From Mesorhizobium sp. ES1-4 (GTDB lineage: Bacteria; Pseudomonadota; Alphaproteobacteria; Rhizobiales; Rhizobiaceae), in the NCBI RefSeq assembly GCF_020164745.1, contig NZ_JAIUGV010000004.1:1-64000 (forward strand): DNA of 64,000 nt, written 5' to 3'. The translations under genes and the position numbers were made by a program. The notes beneath the pieces are model-generated. The model saw nothing but the letters and a program-made list of their open reading frames with translations, was not told where the DNA came from and made no database searches. Positions 22,100-30,548 of this stretch are shown in pieces (the first letter of the stretch is position 1; every line of letters begins with the position of its first letter).

Positions 22100-23170
22100 A
22101 TGAATTTTCTGGTGACGGGCGGTGCCGGCTTCATCGGTTCGGCGGTATGCCGGCATCTGTGCGCCAATCCGGCCTACCGGGTGACCAATCTCGACAAGCT
22201 GACCTATGCGGGCAATCTGGCCTCGCTGCGGCCGATCGAGAATGCCCACAATTACAACTTTGCCCAGGCGGACATCTGTGACGAAAGGGCGGTGCTCGAT
22301 CTCCTGCGCCGCGACGACATCGACATCGTCATGAACCTCGCCGCCGAGAGCCACGTCGACCGTTCGATCGACGGGCCGGGCGCCTTTATCGAGACCAACA
22401 TCGTCGGTACCTACAAGATCCTCAATGCCGCGCTCGAATACTGGCGCGGCCTGTCCGACGACAGGAAAGGCCGCTTCCGCTTCCATCACGTCTCCACCGA
22501 CGAGGTGTTCGGCGACCTGCCCTTCGACGGCGGCATGTTCGTGGAGGAGACGCCCTATGCGCCGTCCTCGCCCTATTCCGCCTCGAAAGCGGCCTCGGAC
22601 CATCTGGTGCGCGCCTGGCACGAGACCTACGGCCTGCCGGTGGTGCTTTCCAACTGTTCCAACAATTACGGCCCCTATCATTTCCCCGAGAAGCTGATCC
22701 CGCTCGTCATCCTCAACGCGCTCGACGAAAAGCCGCTGCCGGTCTACGGCGCCGGCGCCAATGTGCGCGACTGGCTGTTCGTCGAGGATCACGCGCGCGC
22801 CCTGGAACTCGTCGCCACGAAAGGCCATCCGGGCGAGAGCTACAATGTCGGCGGCAATTCGGAACGCACCAACCTCGCCGTGGTCGAGACGATCTGTGAC
22901 CTGCTCGACGCCAGGCGCCCGCGCGCCGGCGGCAGGCGCTATCGCGAGCTGATCTCCTTCGTCACCGACCGTCCCGGCCACGACCGCCGCTACGCCATCG
23001 ATGCTTCCAAGATAAGCCGCGAGCTCGGCTGGACGCCCAGGGAGAATTTCGACAGCGGCCTTGCCAGGACCGTGGACTGGTTCCTCGACAACAAATGGTG
23101 GTGGGGGCCGATCCGCGAACAGCGTTATGCCGGCGAAAGGCTGGGCGAAGCACGCAAGGTGGACGCGTGA
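22100..23170 (+). CDS. rmlB: dTDP-glucose 4,6-dehydratase
   Basis: 356 residues from ATG 22100, preceded by GAGGGC; a GTG at 22079 is in frame but weaker. The NAD motif is [15 protein letters not shown]. The dehydratase catalytic set is visible: [10 protein letters not shown] (Asp-Glu pair) and [33 protein letters not shown] is a characteristic segment. It converts dTDP-glucose to dTDP-4-keto-6-deoxyglucose. Its stop overlaps the GTG of rmlD by 4 bases (GTGA), so translation is coupled. Confidence 0.96.
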   Translation: MNFLVTGGAGFIGSAVCRHLCANPAYRVTNLDKLTYAGNLASLRPIENAHNYNFAQADICDERAVLDLLRRDDIDIVMNLAAESHVDRSIDGPGAFIETNIVGTYKILNAALEYWRGLSDDRKGRFRFHHVSTDEVFGDLPFDGGMFVEETPYAPSSPYSASKAASDHLVRAWHETYGLPVVLSNCSNNYGPYHFPEKLIPLVILNALDEKPLPVYGAGANVRDWLFVEDHARALELVATKGHPGESYNVGGNSERTNLAVVETICDLLDARRPRAGGRRYRELISFVTDRPGHDRRYAIDASKISRELGWTPRENFDSGLARTVDWFLDNKWWWGPIREQRYAGERLGEARKVDA

Positions 23171-24060
23171 GGCTGCTCGTCACCGGACGCGACGGCCAGG
23201 TCGCCGCGAGCCTGCTGGAGGCCGGCCAGGCGCGCGCGGGCGTGGAGGTCGTCGCCATCGGCCGCCCGGAGCTCCACCTGGCAAGGCCCGCAAGCATCAT
23301 CGACGCCATCGCGGCTGCCAAGCCCGATATCGTCGTGTCGGCCGCCGCCTATACCGCCGTCGATCAGGCCGAGGACGAGCCCGACCTGGCCTTCGCGGTC
23401 AACGCGGCCGGCGCCGGCAAGGTGGCGGAGGCCGCGGCGCGGCTTGGCTTGCCCGTCATCCATCTTTCGACCGACTATGTCTTCGACGGAACGAAGGCCG
23501 ATGCCTATGTCGAGACCGACCCGCCGGCCCCGCTCGGTGTCTACGGAGCCTCCAAGCTCGCCGGCGAACTGGCGGTGGCGGCAGCCAACCCGCGCCACCT
23601 GATCCTGCGCACCGCATGGGTTTACAGCCCGTTCGGCCGGAATTTCGTGAAAACCATGCTGCGGCTGGCCGCCGACCGCGACGAGATTTCGGTGGTCGCC
23701 GATCAATGGGGAAATCCGACATCGGCGCTTGATATCGCCGACGCGATCCTGCATGCGGCGACCATGCTGCACCGCGACAAGGACCTCGCCGCCTTCGGCA
23801 CCTATCACCTGGCTGGCACGGGCGACATCAACTGGAGCGGCTTTGCCCGTCATATCCTCGACACAAGCCTGAAGTCTGGTGGCCCTTGGGCGCGGGTACG
23901 GGACATTGCTACGATGGACTACCCAACCAAGGCGCGCCGCCCCGCCAACTCCCGGCTATCAAGCGCGAAGTTCGCGGCGACGTTTGGGTGGAACGCGCCG
24001 GACTGGCGGGAGTCGGCGGGCGAGGTGGTGCGGCGGGTTGTGAGCGGCGAGACGAGATAG
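23167..24060 (+). CDS. rmlD: dTDP-4-dehydrorhamnose reductase
   Basis: 297 residues from GTG 23167, overlapping the rmlB stop by 4 bases. The NADPH motif [11 protein letters not shown] is at the N-terminus, followed by [29 protein letters not shown] and YGASKLAGE with the catalytic Tyr-Lys. [19 protein letters not shown] is a family-specific stretch. It completes dTDP-L-rhamnose, a common LPS and capsule sugar in rhizobia. It is the last high-GC gene before the AT-richer cassette that begins near 24,100. Confidence 0.95.
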   Translation: MRLLVTGRDGQVAASLLEAGQARAGVEVVAIGRPELHLARPASIIDAIAAAKPDIVVSAAAYTAVDQAEDEPDLAFAVNAAGAGKVAEAAARLGLPVIHLSTDYVFDGTKADAYVETDPPAPLGVYGASKLAGELAVAAANPRHLILRTAWVYSPFGRNFVKTMLRLAADRDEISVVADQWGNPTSALDIADAILHAATMLHRDKDLAAFGTYHLAGTGDINWSGFARHILDTSLKSGGPWARVRDIATMDYPTKARRPANSRLSSAKFAATFGWNAPDWRESAGEVVRRVVSGETR

Positions 24061-24292
24061 GCAGTGAGCGTATGAATGAGCGTCCGACACCTGAGAGCGG
24101 TTGGGAAGAGACTTGCATCAATTCGCGTCCTGGTGGCGGAGACCAACCTAAAAGCATCGAGATCATCTCGGTTAAACTAAATAATATATAGCCTAATACT
24201 TAAAGCTTGTTGATTTTTACCGAAATTTTTTTCATACTTAAAACTAAAGAGAGATAATTGAATAATAGATTTTTCTATAACAAGGCAGGGCC

Positions 24293-25168
24293 ATGAAAAT
24301 GAACGAAACAAATAAATCTGCTGCGGATATATATGTATTCGATGTGGATCCGAACTCCGACACCGCTGCGGCAAATGTTCTCCGGTTGGCCGGGAAAGAT
24401 AAGGACGTTTTGGAAATTGGTGCCGGTCCAGGCTCGATTGCGCGGCCACTAGTTGAGAAAAATGGATGCCGCGTTACTGCGCTTGAGGCAGATCCGAAAT
24501 GCCTCCCGATCCTGCGTAAGTTTTGCGTCGACGTCATCCATGGCGACCTCAACCAACCAGATTGGGATAAGGCGTTTTCTGGGCGGTCGTTCGATGTGAT
24601 TGTAATTGCTGATGTGTTGGAGCATCTGATCGACCCTTGGCAGACCTTACGGATCGCCAGAAAGTTGCTTCGACCAAACGGGACCGTTGTTTCATCAATC
24701 CCAAACGCTTCGCATGCTGCAATGATCGCATCCATACTGAACAACGACGTTGACTACCGTGATTGGGGATTGCTTGATCGTACTCACGTCAGGTTCTTCG
24801 GGGCGAAGAACATCCAGAACCTTTTTCGTCAAGCTGATCTCAAGATAGTTGATGCGCGCTATGTGGTGCGAACTCCCGAAATGACGGAGTTTGTCGATAC
24901 ATGGCGCCTTACCTCGGCGCAGCTGCGTGGAGCTCTTGAATTGCCCGCCTTCTCCCAAGTGTACCAAACCGTAGTTTTAGCCGTTGATGCCAACTCGACT
25001 CGGCCAGAGTTTGAGTTGGTTCATAATCCTCCTTCCAAGATCGATGCTTCCCTGACCGTCAAGCTTATCGGGAACATTCCTCAGGGTACTATGGTAAGAA
25101 GCCTTATCGGTCGATTCCTCGGAAAGCATGGGCGAAAGCTTATAAAAAACGCTCTTGGAATACGATAG
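24293..25168 (+). CDS. SAM-dependent methyltransferase in the low-GC cassette
   Basis: 291 residues. Motif I is DVLEIGAGPGSIARPL, followed by the acidic residue in VTALEADPKC. VIVIADVLEHLIDPWQTL and LLRPNGTVVSSIPNASHAAM match the UbiG/Methyltransf_23 pattern frequent in O-antigen loci. The domain fills about residues 30-190; the C-terminal 100 residues are unassigned. Base composition is visibly more AT-rich than the rml genes. Its stop codon abuts the ATG of the WbsX-like gene (TAGATG), so the two are coupled. A glycan O-methyltransferase is inferred from context. Confidence 0.75.
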   Translation: MKMNETNKSAADIYVFDVDPNSDTAAANVLRLAGKDKDVLEIGAGPGSIARPLVEKNGCRVTALEADPKCLPILRKFCVDVIHGDLNQPDWDKAFSGRSFDVIVIADVLEHLIDPWQTLRIARKLLRPNGTVVSSIPNASHAAMIASILNNDVDYRDWGLLDRTHVRFFGAKNIQNLFRQADLKIVDARYVVRTPEMTEFVDTWRLTSAQLRGALELPAFSQVYQTVVLAVDANSTRPEFELVHNPPSKIDASLTVKLIGNIPQGTMVRSLIGRFLGKHGRKLIKNALGIR

Positions 25169-26419
25169 ATGACACTTCGCTATATAGCTTTCTACCTCCC
25201 TCAGTTTTATCCGTTTCCTGAAAATGACCTCTGGTGGGGTAAGGGTTTTACGGAGTGGACGAATGTAACAAAGGCTAAACCACTATTTGACGGCCATGAT
25301 CAACCGCATCTCCCTACGGATCTCGGGTTCTACGATTTAAGATTGCGCGAGACTCAGCATGAGCAAATCACGCTGGCTAAAGAATACGGAATCGATGCTT
25401 TTTGCTTCCACTACTACTGGTTTGGTGGAAAGCGGTTGCTCGACAAGCCAGTTGACGCTTTTTTGGCTGACTCTCTCGCCGACTTCCCATTTTGCCTATG
25501 TTGGGCGAACGAGAATTGGACTCGTCGGTGGGATGCTGCTGAGCAAGAGGTGTTGATTGCACAGAGCTACGGGCCTGGCTGGGAGGAACGGTTCGCCGAC
25601 AGCCTCGTGCCCTTCTTCAGAGACCCTCGCTACGTCAGAGTTGATGGGAAGCCGCTGCTGGTTGTTTATCGCCCCCAGCATATTCCAGACGCGCGCAGGG
25701 CTGCCGAGCAATGGCGAGAACACTGCCGCAAGATGGGCGTCGGTGAAATCCATATCGTCAGCGCTTTGACGCACGGTAACGACAACTACGAGCAATATGG
25801 ATTTGATGCTGGCGTTGAATTCCCGCCACACAATATGCGGGTTGACCCAGTGAACGACATTCTCCCGTCGTACGAACCCTACAATGGATATGCTGTCGAG
25901 TTCGCAGATGTGGCGCGCGACTGCCTGAGCAGAGATCGTCGAGATCGAAGAATTTACCGTACCGTCTTTCCAAGCTGGGACAATACAGCACGTGTAAAGG
26001 ATCGTGCGTTGATCGTTTTAGGAGCGACGGTTGAAAACTATGAGCGCTGGTTGAAAGGAGCTTCCTCGCTCACAAAAAAGGACCGAGCCGCAAGCGAGCA
26101 ACTGCTATTTATAAACGCTTGGAACGAATGGGCGGAGGGATGTCATCTTGAGCCTGATCGAAAATTCGGCCGCGGTTTTCTGGAAGCGACTCGGCGCGTC
26201 AAGTGCGGCGTCTCGTTGGTGGATGGGAACTATGACGTCCATCCATTGCGCAGTTCGTCTGAGAGACAAAAATCTGTGGCTCCATCCCTCAAGTGGAAAG
26301 TGGCAGCTCGACTGCACAATCGCCCGTTGGCGCTACGGATTGCGAGGTTGGCCTATAGGACAGTCATCGGTGTCACACGCTGGGGTTCGCAATCTCGTCG
26401 TTCGAGGGGCCAACGTTGA
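25169..26419 (+). CDS. WbsX-like glycosyltransferase / GH99-like protein
   Basis: 416 residues. The start YIAFYLPQFYPFPENDLWWG followed by GFTEWTNVTKAKPLF is the signature of the WbsX (GH99-like) family found in O-antigen and capsule clusters. Later blocks include FCFHYYWFGGKRLLDKP, CWANENWTRRWD, and FINAWNEWAEGCHLEPD. Members resemble endomannosidase-type folds; whether they transfer or hydrolyse sugars is unsettled. There is no signal peptide. It starts directly after the methyltransferase stop. Base composition is lower in GC than its flanks, as for the neighbouring cassette genes. Confidence 0.82.
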   Translation: MTLRYIAFYLPQFYPFPENDLWWGKGFTEWTNVTKAKPLFDGHDQPHLPTDLGFYDLRLRETQHEQITLAKEYGIDAFCFHYYWFGGKRLLDKPVDAFLADSLADFPFCLCWANENWTRRWDAAEQEVLIAQSYGPGWEERFADSLVPFFRDPRYVRVDGKPLLVVYRPQHIPDARRAAEQWREHCRKMGVGEIHIVSALTHGNDNYEQYGFDAGVEFPPHNMRVDPVNDILPSYEPYNGYAVEFADVARDCLSRDRRDRRIYRTVFPSWDNTARVKDRALIVLGATVENYERWLKGASSLTKKDRAASEQLLFINAWNEWAEGCHLEPDRKFGRGFLEATRRVKCGVSLVDGNYDVHPLRSSSERQKSVAPSLKWKVAARLHNRPLALRIARLAYRTVIGVTRWGSQSRRSRGQR

Positions 26420-26605
26420 CGTACTTTCCGTAAAGCCTGCCAGCTTCTGTAGCAACCCCAGCGAGATGCTAAACCGTCCGCCGCAACCGGCTCCCGCCTC
26501 AGGGGACTGCTACGAGCAAAGTAACATCAATGTAATTACGAGAAGTGCCGCAGTAAATTTGAAAATAAAAGATTTTTACGGACATAGATACAGAGGTTTT
26601 AACCA

Positions 26606-27736
26606 ATGTTAAGGTGGACAAGGGAAATATTTTCGGCGTTAAATCACAAGAAATTGAAAGACCGAACGATATGCGAGTCTTTATCGGTTGTGCCTAGCAG
26701 AAAGGTTCGATTTTTTTCACGGATTTCATCTCCAAAAGAATCTAAATTGCGGTCTATAGTTAGAGTTGACGGATATCAATCACCAAAAATATCAGCTAAT
26801 CGGCTGCAAAATTGCGTGTTTGACGCAGCGAGCGGCCTTGTCGTCCTAGAGGATGGGTCGTTAGATGAGACCTGTCGCTACATCGCAAGCTATTACGTTG
26901 ATACCAAACGTGACGGTTTAGCAGAAGACGTCAGGGGGTCTGCGAATTCTACAATCGACGACGACTTGATCCATGTATTCCACCGGTCCTGCGGCGCCTA
27001 CGGGCACTTCATATTGGATGGATTGTGCGCCGTTGCTCTGCTGAAAGACCTGATCCTGGAGCGCCGCCTGAAGATTTTGGTCCCCACTATCTTTCCAGCA
27101 TGGATCACCGAGGTTTTGGCCGGCGTCGGATTTGGGCCGGGCCATATCGTGAAGGCTTCGGGCGTTGTCCGATGCCGTAGCCTGACTACTTCAACCATGC
27201 TGATGGCTGTAAACTGCTTTTTGCCGAACCCGGAGACGATCGCGAAGTTACGGATGCTCGTGGATTCTCCAGTTGTACCCCCAAATCGACGAATTTACTT
27301 AACTCGCGACGGCGCTTATTCACCTAGATTTGTGAGAAATGAAGCAGAGACACAATTACTATTCAAGAACGCAGGATTCGAGATCGTCAACCCGACGAGC
27401 ATGACATTTCCAAAACAAGTAGAATTGTTTGCTTCAGCGAAGGTCATTGCAGGCAATCACGGATCGGCATTGGTGAACATGATCTTCGCCCGTTCAGGCG
27501 CTCAGATAATTGACTTAATGCCAGAAGATTGGGTCGGCTATTGGGGCGAGGGTGGCGCCCCTGAGCGGTGGCTATTGAATCTGACTGGCGCGTGTGGCCA
27601 CGATTATTCGCTCGTTTTGAGTCGATCAGAGATGGTCGGCAACCCGCCTCTTCCAAACGGCTCGACCATTCTTCCGCGAATAGATGCGACCACCGACCTC
27701 AATAGTGTTCAAGCGGCAATTTCCGAATTGTCCTAG
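26606..27736 (+). CDS. GT61-family (DUF563) glycosyltransferase
   Basis: 376 residues, no signal peptide. The C-terminal half carries the GT61 pattern: PPNRRIYLTRDGAYSPRFVR, then GFEIVNPTSMTFPKQVELFA and VIAGNHGSALVNMIFA, ending IIDLMPEDW. The middle HVFHRSCGAYGHFILDGL resembles the conserved His-bearing stretch of the family. The 5' part is notably AT-rich. The stop at 27736 overlaps the end of the converging sulfotransferase gene by 4 bases. An acceptor cannot be named; a side-branch sugar of the local glycan is the simplest idea. Confidence 0.8.
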   Translation: MLRWTREIFSALNHKKLKDRTICESLSVVPSRKVRFFSRISSPKESKLRSIVRVDGYQSPKISANRLQNCVFDAASGLVVLEDGSLDETCRYIASYYVDTKRDGLAEDVRGSANSTIDDDLIHVFHRSCGAYGHFILDGLCAVALLKDLILERRLKILVPTIFPAWITEVLAGVGFGPGHIVKASGVVRCRSLTTSTMLMAVNCFLPNPETIAKLRMLVDSPVVPPNRRIYLTRDGAYSPRFVRNEAETQLLFKNAGFEIVNPTSMTFPKQVELFASAKVIAGNHGSALVNMIFARSGAQIIDLMPEDWVGYWGEGGAPERWLLNLTGACGHDYSLVLSRSEMVGNPPLPNGSTILPRIDATTDLNSVQAAISELS

Positions 27737-28494
27737 ACTATATTGGTTGAGCGTATGGGCATCCACCATCGCCATGGACGTGATTGCTGATAAGCTTGAG
27801 CGTTCGCGTACAATTCGCGATCGAGTTCTGTCATTTCCTTCAGGAGAGCCACGGAGCAGCTTGAGAGATGTTCTAGCGCGGGGCGTCTCTCAGTTACATT
27901 CGTTTTATTTGTCGTGACAGTTGACGACCCGCCTATCGATTGAAAAATCTTCGCTGCATCTGAACTTAGCGTCTCGGTAAACCCGATATAGTCGAAGCTG
28001 CGCAGGTTTCGTTTGGCCGTTGAAAGAAGTGTCTTTGGCTCACAATCATCAATGCCGACGTTGGAGCCATATCCATGAGCCAATTGGTAGGTTTGGTTGT
28101 TCCATATCTGTGGGCGCAGCGGATGAGAGGCCTCTCCCTCGAGGCAGCGCCCCAGCTTCAAAAATTCATCAAACGAGAATCTCTTAGCGGCGTTGTAGAG
28201 GATATTGTCGCCTGTCTGCGCGCGACTAAACCAATAAAGGGAAATCAGCCTTTCCACAGGATCACGCAGAAAGGTAAACGCGTATCTACCCTTTAGTAAC
28301 GGCTCAGCAAAACCGTACCCAAAGTGGCCGGACACAAAGGGGTAACGACTGCATCCCTCTCTGCCCAAGCTTATGAAATCGCCATGGCTCATCACGCCAT
28401 CCAGCCCGTAGCGCTCACGTGCCATCATCATTATTGAAGTTCCAGCGGTTTTTTGAATATGCAGAAAAACTGCCCGCCTAGGCTTCTGAAACAT
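27733..28494 (-). CDS. PAPS-dependent sulfotransferase (Sulfotransfer_2-like)
   Basis: 253 residues. The 5'-phosphosulfate-binding loop is FLHIQKTAGTSI (residues 9-20), with the 3'-phosphate-binding motif FTFLRDPVERLISLYWFSR near 70-90. VSGHFGYGF and the KTNVTERRP end segment match the family that sulfates carbohydrates. It transfers sulfate from PAPS, giving PAP. It reads leftward behind wzm and wzt, 104 bases after wzt, and is probably in the same transcript. cysD, cysNC and cysQ, which make PAPS and remove PAP, lie 8.5-12 kb away in the same polysaccharide region. The substrate glycan is inferred, not shown. Confidence 0.8.
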   Translation of the reverse strand: MFQKPRRAVFLHIQKTAGTSIMMMARERYGLDGVMSHGDFISLGREGCSRYPFVSGHFGYGFAEPLLKGRYAFTFLRDPVERLISLYWFSRAQTGDNILYNAAKRFSFDEFLKLGRCLEGEASHPLRPQIWNNQTYQLAHGYGSNVGIDDCEPKTLLSTAKRNLRSFDYIGFTETLSSDAAKIFQSIGGSSTVTTNKTNVTERRPALEHLSSCSVALLKEMTELDRELYANAQAYQQSRPWRWWMPIRSTNIV

Positions 28495-28598
28495 GTCCCA
28501 CCCCTATCAAACCAATGAAGCGAATGACATAAGGCGCTAGGCCTCTAGAAACTTGATCCGTGCTGGCCAATCCGTTGTTTTCCACAGCAAAATAACGA

Positions 28599-29333
28599 TC
28601 ATGCGTCCGTTTCGGTCTGCTTGACCGGTTCTGGCGTAAGCGATTTTATCCGACCGCCCGTTAGCGTCATCTTCTTCGTACACACACTTTGTATAAGCGC
28701 CTCGCTATGGCTGGCCAGAACGATAATGCCGGCTTTTTCAGCGAGTTCGTCCATGCGCCGTTTGGCCTTCTCCTGAAAAGAGGCGTCGCCGGCCCCGATC
28801 CACTCATCCATTAACAGAATCTCGGGATCAAGCGCGGTCGCCACCGAGAAGGCAAGCCGTGCGGCCATGCCTTGGCTGTAGGCCTTGAAAGGCAGATCGA
28901 TGAAATCTCCGAGCTCGCTGAAGGCGATGATATCGTTCATCTTCTCTTCGATCTCGGCTTCCGTCCATCCGCTGATCAACCCACGCAACACGATGTTCCT
29001 GCGCCCGGTAGCCTCGCGTCGAAAGCCTATATTGATGTTGAAAAGAGCGTCGACCTTACCTTCTATCGCAACGTTTCCGCCGGACGGTTCGTAGATCCCA
29101 TAAAGCACTTTGAGAAGGGTGGTTTTGCCGGCTCCGTTTGGGCCAACCAAGCCTAACCGGTCGCCAGCCTTCAACTCGAAGCTGACTCCATCGAGCGCCT
29201 GCACGAACTGCTTTCTGCCCGAGCCCTCAATTCTACCGCCAGGCCCACCCACGCGTCGGTCCGGCGCGGACAGGGTTAGCTTGTCGTGCAACTTGTAAAC
29301 AAGGCTGACATTATCCAGCTTGATAGAGACCAT
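28599..29333 (-). CDS. wzt: Polysaccharide ABC exporter ATPase (Wzt/KpsT type)
   Basis: 244 residues. Walker A is GPNGAGKTT with Lys70, and the signature region YSQGMAARLAFSVATALDPE, followed by LLMDEWIGAGD, is diagnostic of polysaccharide exporter ATPases. The protein ends at about 244, so it lacks the C-terminal glycan-binding domain of O9a-type Wzt and is closer to the KpsT form. It starts 7 bases after wzm. Energises export of a lipid-linked or finished glycan across the inner membrane. The symbol denotes the functional class. Confidence 0.88.
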   Translation of the reverse strand: MVSIKLDNVSLVYKLHDKLTLSAPDRRVGGPGGRIEGSGRKQFVQALDGVSFELKAGDRLGLVGPNGAGKTTLLKVLYGIYEPSGGNVAIEGKVDALFNINIGFRREATGRRNIVLRGLISGWTEAEIEEKMNDIIAFSELGDFIDLPFKAYSQGMAARLAFSVATALDPEILLMDEWIGAGDASFQEKAKRRMDELAEKAGIIVLASHSEALIQSVCTKKMTLTGGRIKSLTPEPVKQTETDA

Positions 29334-29340
29334 GGAAAAC

Positions 29341-30132
29341 TCAGATCAGGAAGACGACTTGTTTGCGATATCGGCCGAGCAGCAGCAATGCTATCGCCCA
29401 GGTAGCCAAGGCCGCGATGATGGTTACGATGAAAGCATGGGCTGGAAATTCTCCATTGATGATCGGCAGACGGACGATTTCCAGGAAATAAGTGAAGGGG
29501 TTCCATTCGTAGGCGTACTTCTGGACAGGGTCTTGGCCCTTGTTCATCCAGAAGACTGGCGTAAAGAACATGCCGACGCGCAGCAGGTTGCCAACGATGA
29601 ACTGGCTGTCAGGGAAAAAGGCTCCAAGAAACGCGAAGACAGTGATGAGAGGGGGAGTGGTAAACAAGATCAGGAATAATCCTGCCAGTGACCACAGCCA
29701 TGGCATGCCGAGATGGGAGCCGCTGAATAGTAAAATGACAACGCAACCTACGATTGCATAGCCGGCCCTGATAACGGACTGCAAAGCCAATCGCATCACA
29801 TAGACAAACAAAGGCAGAGTCGTACCTTCGATGAAACTCTCTTCGCGTTGGAAGAGCGCCACGCTCATGGACATTACTTCCATCAGGTAGAACCACACTA
29901 GAAGGCCGATCGCCACATAGGCGGCATAGCCTGCGGCATCCTTGCCTGCGGGCTGGAACACGAAAACGAATGTTCCCACAAAGGCAATGTAGTTGACCAG
30001 AAGCCAAAGCGGCCCGAGCGTCGTGCGCCTATGCTGGTCGCCGATATCCTCATGGGCAAGCGCGACCCAGACCCGGTGTAATTTCATGGCTTTTGAGATG
30101 TCGTCAAAAGCGCCGTTTAGTGCCGCAATCAT
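29341..30132 (-). CDS. wzm: Polysaccharide ABC exporter permease (Wzm/KpsM type)
   Basis: 263 residues with six membrane helices (for example YIAFVGTFVFVFQPAG, IVGCVVILLFSG, LAGLFLILFTTPPLITVFAF). The ABC-2 signature RRTTLGPLWLLVN, just before the first helix, and the C-terminal YEWNPFTYFLEIVRLPIING stretch are typical of LPS and capsule exporters. It forms a channel with the ATPase encoded 7 bases downstream. The start at 30132 has only a weak ribosome-binding site. It is divergent from the WbpM-like dehydratase gene. Confidence 0.87.
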   Translation of the reverse strand: MIAALNGAFDDISKAMKLHRVWVALAHEDIGDQHRRTTLGPLWLLVNYIAFVGTFVFVFQPAGKDAAGYAAYVAIGLLVWFYLMEVMSMSVALFQREESFIEGTTLPLFVYVMRLALQSVIRAGYAIVGCVVILLFSGSHLGMPWLWSLAGLFLILFTTPPLITVFAFLGAFFPDSQFIVGNLLRVGMFFTPVFWMNKGQDPVQKYAYEWNPFTYFLEIVRLPIINGEFPAHAFIVTIIAALATWAIALLLLGRYRKQVVFLI

Positions 30133-30548
30133 AGCTGGGAGTGTCGCAATCTGTTGTTTTGGCCCATTATCCTTCGCTGGCCATAGCGAACCACCAAGTC
30201 CCCCTTCTAATAGTCATTTCGACGGGCACATGGCAACGCATTGCGTCGTAATGAGGTCTGGAGAAGAGTCAACTGCGGCAAAACTGGACACATGCTGATG
30301 ACGTGCGGTCATTTGTAAGCAATGTCTAACGTCGGCTTCGCAGCAGTTTTCCGCGAATGGGCTTCATGTTTTCCGTTAACCACTCGCCCTCCACAAAAAA
30401 AACATCTGGCCATGCCTCGCAGCCCGCAGTATGCGATACAGCAGGCGGGGGCCGGAGATGCTGCTTGGAAGCGTGACGGTCACGAATGGTTCTCGTGCTG
30501 ACACTTTGCTGGTGCCATTTCCGAAAGCCCGGAGTTTAGTACTGCCTA
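30133..30548. other. Divergent intergenic region between wzm and the WbpM-like gene
   Basis: 416 bases, mixed composition. It should hold promoters for the leftward wzm-wzt-sulfotransferase transcript and the rightward dehydratase transcript. The only symmetry I noticed is the short ACGCA-T-TGCGT near 30236-30247, too short to call. No RNA gene or credible small protein was seen. Confidence 0.5.

Noticed and set aside
21371..22981. Long leftward frame opposite rmlC and rmlB
   Set aside because: Shadow of two well-identified genes.
26148..26612. 154-codon frame across the end of the WbsX-like gene
   Set aside because: Overlaps a well-supported gene in another frame; no motifs.
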